From a virus, in IMG/VR virus record IMGVR_UViG_3300042934_000556, positions 1 to 56,646 of that record: a stretch of DNA of 56,646 nt; one strand, 5' to 3'. The notes below the pieces were generated by a model. The model searched no databases. It had not been told where the DNA came from and worked only from the letters and a program-made list of their open reading frames with translations. The position numbers and the translations under genes are program-made. Below are positions 47,790 to 56,162 of the stretch, in pieces. The first letter of the stretch is position 1. Each line of letters starts with the position of its first letter.

Positions 47790-48446
47790 CTAACCGATCC
47801 CCATGTTCTTGAGCATCTCCTGGGCAGACTTTTGACCGTTCGGATCGGTAGCCTTCTTGTAGGCCTTCTTACCAGCGTCGGCAATGGTCTTGTCGATACC
47901 GGCCTTGTGGGCCCAGAGAGCGCCTCCGACCACGATTGCCGTTGCCGCCGAGGCATACTGCGAATTACCTCTGAGGATATGGCTCGTGCCTCGAATACCC
48001 TTGCGGGTGCTGTTTGCAACGTTCTTGCGTTTACGCTCGCCCTTGGCCTTGTCTGCGTGCTTGGACATGTCCTGATTGGACAGATGAGCGTCGAAGGCCT
48101 TCTTGTACGCCGGATTCTTACTCTTGCCCTCGACCTTGGCTTTGATCAGCTTTCGTCGAGTACCAGCGCCTTCGCCGTAGAACATCTTGGCTCGGGCGAA
48201 CTCCTTGGCATCCTTGGCGGCGTCTCGGTTGATCGATCTGGACACTCCGTTGGGGCGGGACTTACGGATGCCCCATTTCATACCCTTGACACCGTAGTGA
48301 ACAAGTTCGCCGTTTACATAAGAGTGGAAGAACTCATCGTCCAAGATAACAGCTCCCGGAGCATTGCGAATCTCTTCGAGTCTCCGCGTCATACTCTCCT
48401 CATCGGGGATTTGAGAGGGCAATATGAAACCGGGGGACCTGTACAT
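47790..48446 (-). CDS. HYG-tagged protein 1, next to portal
   Basis: 218 residues. It starts MYRSPGFILPS, like the next gene, and carries HYGVKGMKWGIRK at 50-62. The following AKDAKEFARAKMFYGEGAGTRRKLIKAKVE... ERKRK region is basic and helical, and the C-terminus has a hydrophobic stretch (ASAATAIVVGGALWAHKAG). A head-internal or DNA-associated protein is plausible. No enzyme motif seen. Confidence 0.8.
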   Translation of the reverse strand: MYRSPGFILPSQIPDEESMTRRLEEIRNAPGAVILDDEFFHSYVNGELVHYGVKGMKWGIRKSRPNGVSRSINRDAAKDAKEFARAKMFYGEGAGTRRKLIKAKVEGKSKNPAYKKAFDAHLSNQDMSKHADKAKGERKRKNVANSTRKGIRGTSHILRGNSQYASAATAIVVGGALWAHKAGIDKTIADAGKKAYKKATDPNGQKSAQEMLKNMGIG

Positions 48447-48447
48447 G

Positions 48448-49281
48448 TTACTTCACCTCCTTAAAAGGTGTTGGGTCGACACCCATCTCTTTGTGTAGAG
48501 TTTTACCCCATTCCTGAACGTACCTTGGCGGGTTGGTCCCCCAGTGATATGCACTGAAGAGTTCAGCTTCCAACTCGCCTCTCTCCATGGTGCTCATCGC
48601 GTAATCGGATACGTCCCAGATTTGGCGTCCCTCGCGAGCGGCTACTTTCTGAGCAACCTTCAGAGCCTTGTTTCGAGCTTCGATGTTCCCACCCGAGACC
48701 TTTTGCCTACCACGAGAATCGGTAGTCAATTGCTGGGTGGAATGAAATATGGCGTGAGAATTCTCATGAGTGATCAGACCCTTCACGTTACCGGTACCCG
48801 CGTGGTTCCAATTCCCATCGGCATCTTGGAGCTCACGGCGCATGTCTCGAGCGCCGACGAAGATTGTACCTTCGTTAGCCGAACCGAGTTCCTGAGTGTT
48901 CTCTACGAAAGCGAGGAAACTCTTCTCGAGTTCAGGCGTGTATATCGGGTGACTTTTGTCGAAGACCTTTACGTCCTTGACTGTGTAACCGTACCGATCA
49001 TGCATGAGACGAGCAACTTCGAGAGCACCCGAGGCAGTGCTACTGTGAACTCGAGAATCAATTCTAGGCGGTGTGAAAGGCTGCCTAGAGGTCGTCTCCT
49101 CGTCCTTACGAACACCCCACTTCATACCCTTGACACCATAGTGAACAAGTTCACTGTCGAAGTCGCTGAATTCGAATAGAGTAAAACCCGTAGTTTCCTC
49201 GGATCGCCTTCGAAGATCGTCTTTGAGTTCTTCCTGGGAAGAATATGCCGACGGAAGGACGAATCCAGGCGTTCTGGACAT
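48448..49281 (-). CDS. HYG-tagged zincin-like metallopeptidase 1
   Basis: 277 residues. N-terminus MSRTPGFVLPS matches the neighbour at 47790-48446. Tag HYGVKGMKWGVRK at 47-59. Catalytic-type motif HENSH at 172-176 with GELEAELFSAYHW (236-248) offering the third, glutamate ligand, a gluzincin arrangement. Close paralogue of the next gene. It would be expected to cleave a host or virion protein; the substrate is unknown. Confidence 0.8.
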   Translation of the reverse strand: MSRTPGFVLPSAYSSQEELKDDLRRRSEETTGFTLFEFSDFDSELVHYGVKGMKWGVRKDEETTSRQPFTPPRIDSRVHSSTASGALEVARLMHDRYGYTVKDVKVFDKSHPIYTPELEKSFLAFVENTQELGSANEGTIFVGARDMRRELQDADGNWNHAGTGNVKGLITHENSHAIFHSTQQLTTDSRGRQKVSGGNIEARNKALKVAQKVAAREGRQIWDVSDYAMSTMERGELEAELFSAYHWGTNPPRYVQEWGKTLHKEMGVDPTPFKEVK

Positions 49282-49284
49282 CGG

Positions 49285-49989
49285 TCACTTCCTTTCCTTG
49301 AATGGGGTCGGGTCGATCCCCATTTCTGCGTGAAGAGTCTGCCCCCATACCGTTACGAAAGAAGGCGGTTTCGGATGCCAGTGGTACTGTGAGAAGAGTT
49401 CGGCTTCGATCTCCTCATGGCCGTGCGAGGAAGCTGCGTAACCAGACAGCTTCTCCAATAGTCTGTGTTCTGATATACCCTTACGCTGTGCCTCGTCGAC
49501 CATGGCTTGGAGAGCCTTCATTCGGGCTTCTTTCTCCCCACCAACTACCTTTCCATTCTCGTCGTACTTCTCCCGTGAATGGAATATCGCGTGTGCAGAT
49601 TCGTGGGTGATGAGCCCTATCGGGTTCCCCAAACCTTTCCCTACCCAGCCCGTCTTCTCGGAGGCCTTCATCTCTCGAGTGGGATCACGTATGGCGAGGT
49701 AAATATCACCTTCGAGTTTTTGCTTACCATTGTTCGCAACGTAACCGAGGGTGCCTCTCGAGTATTCTTCGTGACCAGGAGCGATGGCTTTGATCTCTCG
49801 AACCTTGTAGCCGTATCGCTCTTGGATCAGAGCTGCGACCTCACGAGCGGCTTGCTGGGAAACCACATGGACTCTAGAGTCCATCTTGGGGCTTTCGCCA
49901 ACGGACTGAAAACGTCCAGCGACATCATCATCCTTACGGACGCCCCACCGCATACCCTTGACGCCATAGTGGACGAGTTCGTCGGTCAT
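49285..49989 (-). CDS. HYG-tagged zincin-like metallopeptidase 2
   Basis: 234 residues. The tag HYGVKGMRWGVRK occupies residues 7-19, almost at the N-terminus. HESAH (129-133) and EEIEAELFSQYHW (192-204) match the metal site of its neighbour, and the ending MGIDPTPFKERK matches MGVDPTPFKEVK there. A tandem duplication with divergence in the region before the catalytic motif. Confidence 0.8.
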   Translation of the reverse strand: MTDELVHYGVKGMRWGVRKDDDVAGRFQSVGESPKMDSRVHVVSQQAAREVAALIQERYGYKVREIKAIAPGHEEYSRGTLGYVANNGKQKLEGDIYLAIRDPTREMKASEKTGWVGKGLGNPIGLITHESAHAIFHSREKYDENGKVVGGEKEARMKALQAMVDEAQRKGISEHRLLEKLSGYAASSHGHEEIEAELFSQYHWHPKPPSFVTVWGQTLHAEMGIDPTPFKERK

Positions 49990-50960
49990 GACCCCAGCTT
50001 GTGGTCGCTCTTCTTGTGGGCGGCGAGAGCGAGGCTAGAGAGGCTTACTGTTCCGTAGGCCTTCAGAATATCCGAGGTCTTGGCCTTGCCGGTGGCCAGA
50101 CGCTTTTCCTGATCTCGAAGCTTCTTGGCTCTACGAGCTGCCTCGTTCTTGAGGCCACCGCTCCGGACGAGGTTGGCGGCCGTGGAGTTCATGGCGGTTG
50201 CGAACTTCTCCATCTTCGTAGCCGTGCCGTCTGCCACTCTTTCTAGACGGGCTGCGCGGAGATTCAAGTCGCCGGTTCGAGCCTTGCGGACGCCCCACTT
50301 CATACCCTTGACGCCGTAGTGCTTGAGTTCGGAATGCTTCGCTTCATCGAAGTTGTATTCCATGTTCGTCAGACCTCCCCACATTCCGGCGCCAGATCCT
50401 GTCACTTCTCCGGTCACCTTGAAGCCGAGCTTCTCATAGATATGCCTAGCGTCGGGAGAGATCCCGGGTACTTCGAGGGTCATCTTCTTGAAGCCCTCCT
50501 GCTTACCAAAATCCCGTCCAGCCTGCATGACGGCTGTAGCATAACCTTTACCACGAGCGGACTTGTCGATCCCAAGCCAATTGAGATAAAGCTCGTCCTT
50601 GTTTCGCTTCGTGACGTAGGCATCTCCGACCTTTTTACCGGAGCCATCCAAGATGTCGAGACTGGCGTTCTTCGAGTACCACTCGCGATACTTCTTACTC
50701 ATCCTACCCGTGAGTTCAGCGACCTTGGTGGGCGGGACTTTCTGGAGTGTGATGGTCTCTCCCGAAGCCGTCTTACGACTTACCGTGTCCGGTCCGAGAG
50801 ATTTGAGTGGTTCTCGCGTTGGCTTGTCGGACTTCCGAACACCCCACTTCATACCCTTAACACCGTAGTGCTTGAGTCCCTCGCTCATTTCGGCAATGTT
50901 GCTCTCGATGAGATCGAGGAGGTCTCCGTACTCCGCTTCGAGATTGAAATCACTACTCAT
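49986..50960 (-). CDS. GNAT acetyltransferase with two HYG tags
   Basis: 324 residues. First tag at 31-43, second at 214-226. Between them (about 70-205) lies a GNAT domain: LYLNWLGIDKSARGKGYATAVM carries the R-x-x-G-x-G/A acetyl-CoA loop (136-141), and ARHIYEKLGFKVTGE is the usual final helix-strand. The part after the second tag is basic and helical, like the tag-linked tails of other members, so this looks like a fusion of two tagged genes. The ATG lies in a GTCAAAATG string. Confidence 0.85.
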   Translation of the reverse strand: MSSDFNLEAEYGDLLDLIESNIAEMSEGLKHYGVKGMKWGVRKSDKPTREPLKSLGPDTVSRKTASGETITLQKVPPTKVAELTGRMSKKYREWYSKNASLDILDGSGKKVGDAYVTKRNKDELYLNWLGIDKSARGKGYATAVMQAGRDFGKQEGFKKMTLEVPGISPDARHIYEKLGFKVTGEVTGSGAGMWGGLTNMEYNFDEAKHSELKHYGVKGMKWGVRKARTGDLNLRAARLERVADGTATKMEKFATAMNSTAANLVRSGGLKNEAARRAKKLRDQEKRLATGKAKTSDILKAYGTVSLSSLALAAHKKSDHKLGS

Positions 50961-50989
50961 TTTGACAGGACCTCCCTTCGAGGTCTCGT

Positions 50990-52030
50990 TTAGTACTTAC
51001 GATTCTCCAACTCGATGAGGCTGGCTTCGGCGAAGTTGATGTCGTCCTTGGTGAGAGGTTCATTCGACTTCTTACCGACAAGCTCACGAGCGAAGATGAC
51101 GAGAGGAGTCTCTCCGATGACGCCAGCGTCCATCTCATCGACAATTGCTCCATAACCCTTCTTACGGAGTGCGTCGAACATTCCCATGGCGTGGCCGTCA
51201 CTCCAACTACCACCACTGAGCTCTTGATACTTGGCCAAGACTCGTTCATCCGTGTACCAAGCCTCGAACTCTTTCTTACCGCCTATCAGAGATTCTTTCA
51301 GTGCTTCGAGTGTGGTCGACAGCTTTGGAACTCGAATGTCTTGCTCGGCTTGAAAGGTTACATGGTGAAGTGGTCCGAGCAGCTCTTGGCGGAACTGAGA
51401 TACATATCGATGGTAGTCTTCCAGGCTGTGAGTGGAATACGTCGCATCTCGAAACTCGGTTTCCGCTTTTTGTGAGAGTCGATGAAACTCGTGACCAGCC
51501 GGAAGGGTGAACTCGTCCCGCTCCCAAGAACTGTCTTTGATGTAGTCGTTACTACCCCAAGTTTTGATCTTGGAATGCATGACGTGCTTATGGAACGTCT
51601 CTGGACTGATCGACTTTCCGCGAAGTTCCTCAATGGACTTTACGGTCTTGGCTTCAGCAATCGCATTTGCTGCGATCAGACCAGCAATGGCACCGGTGAA
51701 TATCAGAGCTTTCTTGTGTCTGGCAACAAAGCTCTTCTTGGTTGGCTTCTCGTCTGAACCTTCGAGCTTGGCCTGAGACTTCTTCTCGTTGGCCTCCAGG
51801 TTTTTCTTGATCTGTTTGGCGTTGGGTTCCTTCTTGGGCTTGTGCGCCTTCTTCCACTTCTTGTCAGCGGAAGTCATGCGGTACTTGCCGGTCTCCTCGT
51901 CCTTTCGGACACCCCACTTCATACCCTTGACGCCGTAGTGGGTAAGAAACCTCTCGCTTCGGAGAATATCGTCAATGGCCGAGGCACCATGCTGAAGTAT
52001 CCGAGCAATCTCGTCTTCCGAACTACTCAT
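50990..52030 (-). CDS. HYG-tagged protein, possible ADP-ribosyltransferase
   Basis: 346 residues. Tag at 31-43, a Lys-rich region, a hydrophobic helix (about 108-127, ALIFTGAIAGLIAANAIA) and a C-terminal domain (about 165-320). This domain has FTLPAGHEFHRLSQ, DATYSTHSLEDYHRYV and GYGAIVDEMDAGVIGETPLVIF. The order R, then S-T-x-S, then acidic loop is reminiscent of ADP-ribosyltransferases, but the catalytic glutamate is not certain. Alternatively a structural protein. Confidence 0.6.
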   Translation of the reverse strand: MSSSEDEIARILQHGASAIDDILRSERFLTHYGVKGMKWGVRKDEETGKYRMTSADKKWKKAHKPKKEPNAKQIKKNLEANEKKSQAKLEGSDEKPTKKSFVARHKKALIFTGAIAGLIAANAIAEAKTVKSIEELRGKSISPETFHKHVMHSKIKTWGSNDYIKDSSWERDEFTLPAGHEFHRLSQKAETEFRDATYSTHSLEDYHRYVSQFRQELLGPLHHVTFQAEQDIRVPKLSTTLEALKESLIGGKKEFEAWYTDERVLAKYQELSGGSWSDGHAMGMFDALRKKGYGAIVDEMDAGVIGETPLVIFARELVGKKSNEPLTKDDINFAEASLIELENRKY

Positions 52031-52042
52031 TTCACCTCCTTC

Positions 52043-53788
52043 CTACTCGAACTGTTCCTTGTTGAGCTTGTAAGCGATGAAAGCATCCATCATCGCAGCA
52101 ACGTTGTCGATCTTGGCTTCCTGACGCTTCTTAAGAAGCTTTCGGTTGCCGTTCGTGTCCTCCATGGTAATGGCGTTACCCATGGCAAAGGTCATCAGTG
52201 CCTGATCAAATATGAGCAAACGTTCGCCACTCAGAGCCTTGAGTTCCCCAAGCGGGACCGACTCTGTCTTCGCCCCCTGAATCACTTTCTCGATGCCGTA
52301 AGGCCCGTTCTCCGCTTCCCAGCGGGCTACAAACTCCTTTGCGTTGTAGGGGTCGAAACCAAGTGCGCGCACATCATAGTTACAGTCCTGGATATGGACG
52401 TCCAGGTCGTCGTAGACCTCCATCATGTCGAGGATCGTTCCCTCAAGAACGTGGAGGCTGCCCTCGTCTATGAACTCGTTGTACTTTTGGCGCATAGCTC
52501 CATGGAGCTTGAGCAAGGTCAACGAGGAAATGTAGCTGCGGGTCTTTACGCCAAATCCTCCGCCTCGCAGAGGGAAGATGAATGTGAACGCACAGAAGTC
52601 GTCACCCTGAGAGAGGTCCGCTCCAAGAGCGCAAGGCATTCCCCAGAAGGTTCGAGGATGGTGAGGCAGAGTCTCTTCGTAAGTGAAGAAGTACGTATAC
52701 CCCTCCATCGGAATCCCGAAACGCTTTGCCAGAATATCGTTCCGGGAAGCAGGAGCCTTCTCGGCTCGTTCAACGTCGAGTTGGTAGGTGTCATAGGTGA
52801 CGGTCTTCCCGAGATTGGGATTGGCCTTCAACCACATCGCCGGGTTTCCGACCTCTTCCAACTCATCCAATCGGTAATGCCAGATCGAAACGTGAGGTGC
52901 TTGATACTCGCCCTTGAGAATATCGGCAAGCTCGAGCTTGATGGTGTCACCGCTGCCGTTTCGAACGGTTCCCTCGGAGCTGACGGCTACAATGAGATAG
53001 TCGTCCAGCTTGGAAGAACCCTGTTCGATGGCGCCAATGACGTCTTCCCGGAGATCTCCCGAAAGCCACTCGTCGACGGTCGCTACCTTGGTTCGGAGGC
53101 CTTGGAGCTTGTTGATGGTCATTGGCCGGACCTCGAGCATCGATCCCGTGAGGAAGTTCTCGATACCCTTCTTGGTGGCAGCCAGTTTGACTCGGTTGGC
53201 CTTGGAACCAGTCGTGTTCTGTAGTGACCCTTCGGTCATGAACGAAAATAGCGGACCGCGACTTCTGGTGATTGCGGTCCTGATCGGCTGCATGACCTCT
53301 TCGGCTTGCTTCATGGTCGGAGCCGTGGTGATCTGGTGAGTCGTCGAGGTGTCCACGTTCAGAAAATAGCTCTGAAGACACGACTCATAGAGCGACTTGG
53401 CGGCGCCTCGTGCAACGATGAGGTACTGCTTGGTTGTCAACCGCTTCTTGATAACCTTGTCGACGTACCTACCCCCATGGTTGTCGGGATCGGGTTCGTA
53501 GACGCTCCGGTTGATGAAGTAGTACCAGCAGAATATCTGTTCGGCCCAGAGCTTGAACGAGTCGAGCAGATGAAGGTCACTCCCGTCGGTGAGAGTTAGT
53601 TCCTTCTCACAGTAGAGGACGAAGCCCTCGACCGGAGCAGGATCGTAGTAGATGTTCGGGTTGGCGATGAGTGCGTCGATGCGGTTCATCTCCAAGGAGA
53701 CTTCTCGGTTGACCGGAATATCACCGCGCATCACCGCCTCACGGAACTTGCCGTAGTAGTACGGTGTTGCCGTGTTCGACAGAGCCAT
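52043..53788 (-). CDS. terL: Large terminase subunit
   Basis: 581 residues. ATPase part with Walker A-like VARGAAKS (125-132) and Walker B VATVDEW (235-241); nuclease part beginning with ALGADLSQGDD (387-397, first catalytic Asp D391) and the later DCNYDVRALGFDPYNA segment typical of HK97-type terminases. Packages DNA into the prohead. Located between HYG-tagged genes. Confidence 0.95.
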   Translation of the reverse strand: MALSNTATPYYYGKFREAVMRGDIPVNREVSLEMNRIDALIANPNIYYDPAPVEGFVLYCEKELTLTDGSDLHLLDSFKLWAEQIFCWYYFINRSVYEPDPDNHGGRYVDKVIKKRLTTKQYLIVARGAAKSLYESCLQSYFLNVDTSTTHQITTAPTMKQAEEVMQPIRTAITRSRGPLFSFMTEGSLQNTTGSKANRVKLAATKKGIENFLTGSMLEVRPMTINKLQGLRTKVATVDEWLSGDLREDVIGAIEQGSSKLDDYLIVAVSSEGTVRNGSGDTIKLELADILKGEYQAPHVSIWHYRLDELEEVGNPAMWLKANPNLGKTVTYDTYQLDVERAEKAPASRNDILAKRFGIPMEGYTYFFTYEETLPHHPRTFWGMPCALGADLSQGDDFCAFTFIFPLRGGGFGVKTRSYISSLTLLKLHGAMRQKYNEFIDEGSLHVLEGTILDMMEVYDDLDVHIQDCNYDVRALGFDPYNAKEFVARWEAENGPYGIEKVIQGAKTESVPLGELKALSGERLLIFDQALMTFAMGNAITMEDTNGNRKLLKKRQEAKIDNVAAMMDAFIAYKLNKEQFE

Positions 53789-53803
53789 CGTCGACCCTCC
53801 CTT

Positions 53804-54352
53804 CTACGGTCTCCGTTCGCGCTCTCGTGCGATGTTCCTAGCAATGGCTCCGGCTCCTGCGGCTACGGCAGCAGAAGTGCCGCCAGTCGCGTAAGCAGCT
53901 CCTGCCGAAAGGGCCGTACCGAGACCCGTCTTGACGGCCTTTCCGGTTTCCGTCTCCAGGAATTTCCGAACCTTCTCGACGGTCTCGCCGTAAGCGAGAA
54001 CCTTCTTGACCTGATCGTGGCCCTTGTCGACAGATGACTTCTGGGGAGACCCAGGCGGGGGTGTCACAATATTCCGGTACTGGCGTTCCAGGTTCATGCG
54101 GGTCAGAAGACCTTGGAGTTCCTGGTTGCTGAGCGAATGTGTCCCGCCTTCGGCAATCTTGCGCTGGGCGTCCATGGCAGCCTTGACGTCGGCCGAGACC
54201 TTGGGTTTCGAAGCCGATCGAGACTCGGATGATCCGCCGGAACCGCCCGCTCGAGCGAGTTCTGCATCGGAGCGACGTACGCCCCACTTCATGCCCTTGA
54301 CACCGTGATGACTCAGGCTGCCGGAATAACCTCCGGGTCGGGATCGATCCAC
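53804..54352 (-). CDS. HYG-tagged small protein
   Basis: 182 residues from GTG 54352 (AGAGGAGG upstream). Tag HHGVKGMKWGVRR at 15-27. The remainder is Ser/Gly-rich, then helical, with a C-terminal alanine/glycine-rich hydrophobic stretch (GLGTALSAGAAYATGGTSAAVAAGAGAIA). No enzymatic motif. It starts inside the connector gene (40-base overlap) and precedes the terminase. Confidence 0.75.
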   Translation of the reverse strand: MDRSRPGGYSGSLSHHGVKGMKWGVRRSDAELARAGGSGGSSESRSASKPKVSADVKAAMDAQRKIAEGGTHSLSNQELQGLLTRMNLERQYRNIVTPPPGSPQKSSVDKGHDQVKKVLAYGETVEKVRKFLETETGKAVKTGLGTALSAGAAYATGGTSAAVAAGAGAIARNIARERERRP

Positions 54353-54690
54353 TGGTCCTCCTCTCGCAGGACGTTGAGGCGCCACTCAAGTTCGGCGGCG
54401 GTCTTGTTCATGGCATCGAGGGCGAACGAGGTCCCTGGAGGATCGAAGAGAAGTCGTACCTTCAAGTACAGATACGACTTCACCATGTTCATCCGTGAGT
54501 CGCCCCCGATGAAGCTTTCCCACGTGGCCGTAGAGTCCTCGATCATGAACCCTTCGGTCGGACCTATCCCGACTTGGGTCAGGACTGAGATCATGCTGTT
54601 AAGATGAAGCATGATGTCGAGGTCGAACGAGGTGTCAGCCTCACTGAGACCGATGAGCTTCTTCGTTGACGTAAGGATGCTCTGCGCCAC
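54313..54690 (-). CDS. Head-tail connector, gp6-like
   Basis: 125 residues, all-helical. MAQSILTSTKKLIGLSEADTSFDLDIMLHLNSMISVLTQVGIG and a second half ending EWRLNVLREEDQWIDPD match the gp6/gp15-type connector family that sits below the portal. Its location beside the terminase instead of the capsid is unusual. GTG start with AAGGAGG upstream. Confidence 0.75.
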   Translation of the reverse strand: MAQSILTSTKKLIGLSEADTSFDLDIMLHLNSMISVLTQVGIGPTEGFMIEDSTATWESFIGGDSRMNMVKSYLYLKVRLLFDPPGTSFALDAMNKTAAELEWRLNVLREEDQWIDPDPEVIPAA

Positions 54691-54727
54691 GTGGGAAACC
54701 TCCTTTCATTTTGACGATGTTGCGTGT

Positions 54728-55612
54728 TCAGTCTCGACGATTGACCTCGGCCTGTACGGCGTCGTAGTTGTAACCCGCCTTCGTCAGCCGGGACTTGCGC
54801 TCGGCACCGTCACCCCAGTCGCCTCGGATGACCTGCGTGGCGACCTGGCTGACGGTCAGCTTGGGCTTGGTCTCGCCCTTGGGCGTGAGCAGCCGGTTGA
54901 CCTCGGCTTGGACCTTCTTGGCGTCGTAGCCCGCCTTCTTGAGACGAGAGACGCGGTCCGTTCCGTTGCCCCAGCCGCCTCGGCCCTCGATGATCTCGTT
55001 GGCGATCTGGCTGACGGTCTTCTTGACCGGCGGGTCGCCCGCCTTAAGACGACGAACCTCAGCCTGGACGACGGAGTAGTTGTAACCGGCTGCCCTCAGA
55101 CGGCTCTCTCGCTCTGGACCGTTCCCCCACTCACCCTTGATGACAGACTTTACGATCGCGTCGAGACTCAGGGGGCCGTCGTTCTTGTCGGGGGTGGAGG
55201 GGTCCGGGGAGGAGGGGGTGGGCTTTTGGTAGCTGCCCGAGAAGAACAGTGCGTGGACGTGGTCCTTGTGGTTCGCCGTGCTGTTACCTCGGTCAGCCAT
55301 GCCACGTACGACGCCGGGGCTGGTGACGGTCGAGGTGATCTTCTGGTACCAAATGACGTGCTGTAGGCGGAGCCGCTTACGGTTCTTCCAGATGTAGTTC
55401 CGAACCCAGTCACCGGCCGCCTTGTTGCGGACCATGAAGTCCAGGGCTCGGCCGCTGTGGTGCTCGGTGTTGCTGGCGTTGCCGTCGTACCCCCACATGT
55501 ACCAGACGTCGTGTCCGGCTTCCTGGGCAGCGTCGAAGACCTCCCGGGAAATGGACTTGGTGGTGGCGGTGATCTTACCGAGCTTGGCGCTGGCGTGGCT
55601 GTAGGTGGTCAT
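54728..55612 (-). CDS. Endolysin: LAS-type metallopeptidase with three CW_7 repeats
   Basis: 294 residues. The N-terminal domain has HHSGRALD (H-x-x-G-x-A-x-D with H51 and D58) and DHVH (H118, H120), the zinc site of M15/LAS peptidases that cut peptidoglycan cross-links. Three CW_7 (Cpl-7-like) wall-binding repeats follow at about 150-188, 200-241 and 254-293, each with the WGNGxxRxxRLxxAGY core. No signal peptide; export would use the holins at 28.6-29.4 kb. Confidence 0.9.
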   Translation of the reverse strand: MTTYSHASAKLGKITATTKSISREVFDAAQEAGHDVWYMWGYDGNASNTEHHSGRALDFMVRNKAAGDWVRNYIWKNRKRLRLQHVIWYQKITSTVTSPGVVRGMADRGNSTANHKDHVHALFFSGSYQKPTPSSPDPSTPDKNDGPLSLDAIVKSVIKGEWGNGPERESRLRAAGYNYSVVQAEVRRLKAGDPPVKKTVSQIANEIIEGRGGWGNGTDRVSRLKKAGYDAKKVQAEVNRLLTPKGETKPKLTVSQVATQVIRGDWGDGAERKSRLTKAGYNYDAVQAEVNRRD

Positions 55613-55746
55613 GCGGACTGGTCCTCCTCGGCGTCGAAGTCGGCCGCGCTCTCTTCGGCGAGAACGGTGTCGGCCAGCTCGTCCTCGCTGACGTCGTTGA
55701 TCGGCGGGCAGGGCCCGGTGGGCTCGTCGGTCTTCTTGGTGGTCAT
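55609..55746 (-). CDS. 45-residue acidic protein
   Basis: ATG at 55746 with AGGAGGAGCA upstream, stop overlapping the endolysin ATG (ATGA). It contains DVSEDELADTVLAEESAADFDAEED and is strongly acidic. The excellent ribosome site and overlap make it credible. It may simply couple endolysin translation or act as an inhibitor of it; neither is shown. Confidence 0.65.
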   Translation of the reverse strand: MTTKKTDEPTGPCPPINDVSEDELADTVLAEESAADFDAEEDQSA

Positions 55747-55754
55747 TGCTCCTC

Positions 55755-56162
55755 CTACCAGAGCTTCGTGTCGCCGGGCTGTCGGGCAACGAGCGGACGG
55801 GGAAGTAGTCTCTCGTCGCCGTAGTGGATGGCGTTGTGCGTTCGGTGAGTAACCGTGATCAGGTTGTCCGGGTCGATGAGACAGGGGTCTCCGGATTCGA
55901 GTTGTTGGAGAGTGATGGGATTGATGTGATGAATATAGACCCGATCATGGATCTCATAACCCTCGATCCCAAGATCGCAACCTTCATCTCGGACGATGAT
56001 CCTGTCCCGAGCTTGGCGCCACTCTCGTGAGGTGTAGAACCCTTGGTTGACCCATCGGTCAAAACCAAAGGTCGCTTGTCCTACGTTCCCTCGAAGAGCG
56101 AGGTAGCGAAAACGTTCGGCGAACGTTGTCAGCTTACGAAGCTCTCGGTAACTCCTATTCAT
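55755..56162 (-). CDS. HNH endonuclease near the terminase genes
   Basis: 135 residues. REWRQARDRIIVRDEGCDLG, then VYIHHINPITLQQLESGDPCLIDPDNLITVTHRTHNAIHYGD gives the HNH core (HHINP, N in PDNLITV, H in HNAIH). HNH proteins beside the terminase are needed for packaging cuts in many siphoviruses, which is the likely role. The start lies within the end of the upstream gene. Confidence 0.9.
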   Translation of the reverse strand: MNRSYRELRKLTTFAERFRYLALRGNVGQATFGFDRWVNQGFYTSREWRQARDRIIVRDEGCDLGIEGYEIHDRVYIHHINPITLQQLESGDPCLIDPDNLITVTHRTHNAIHYGDERLLPRPLVARQPGDTKLW

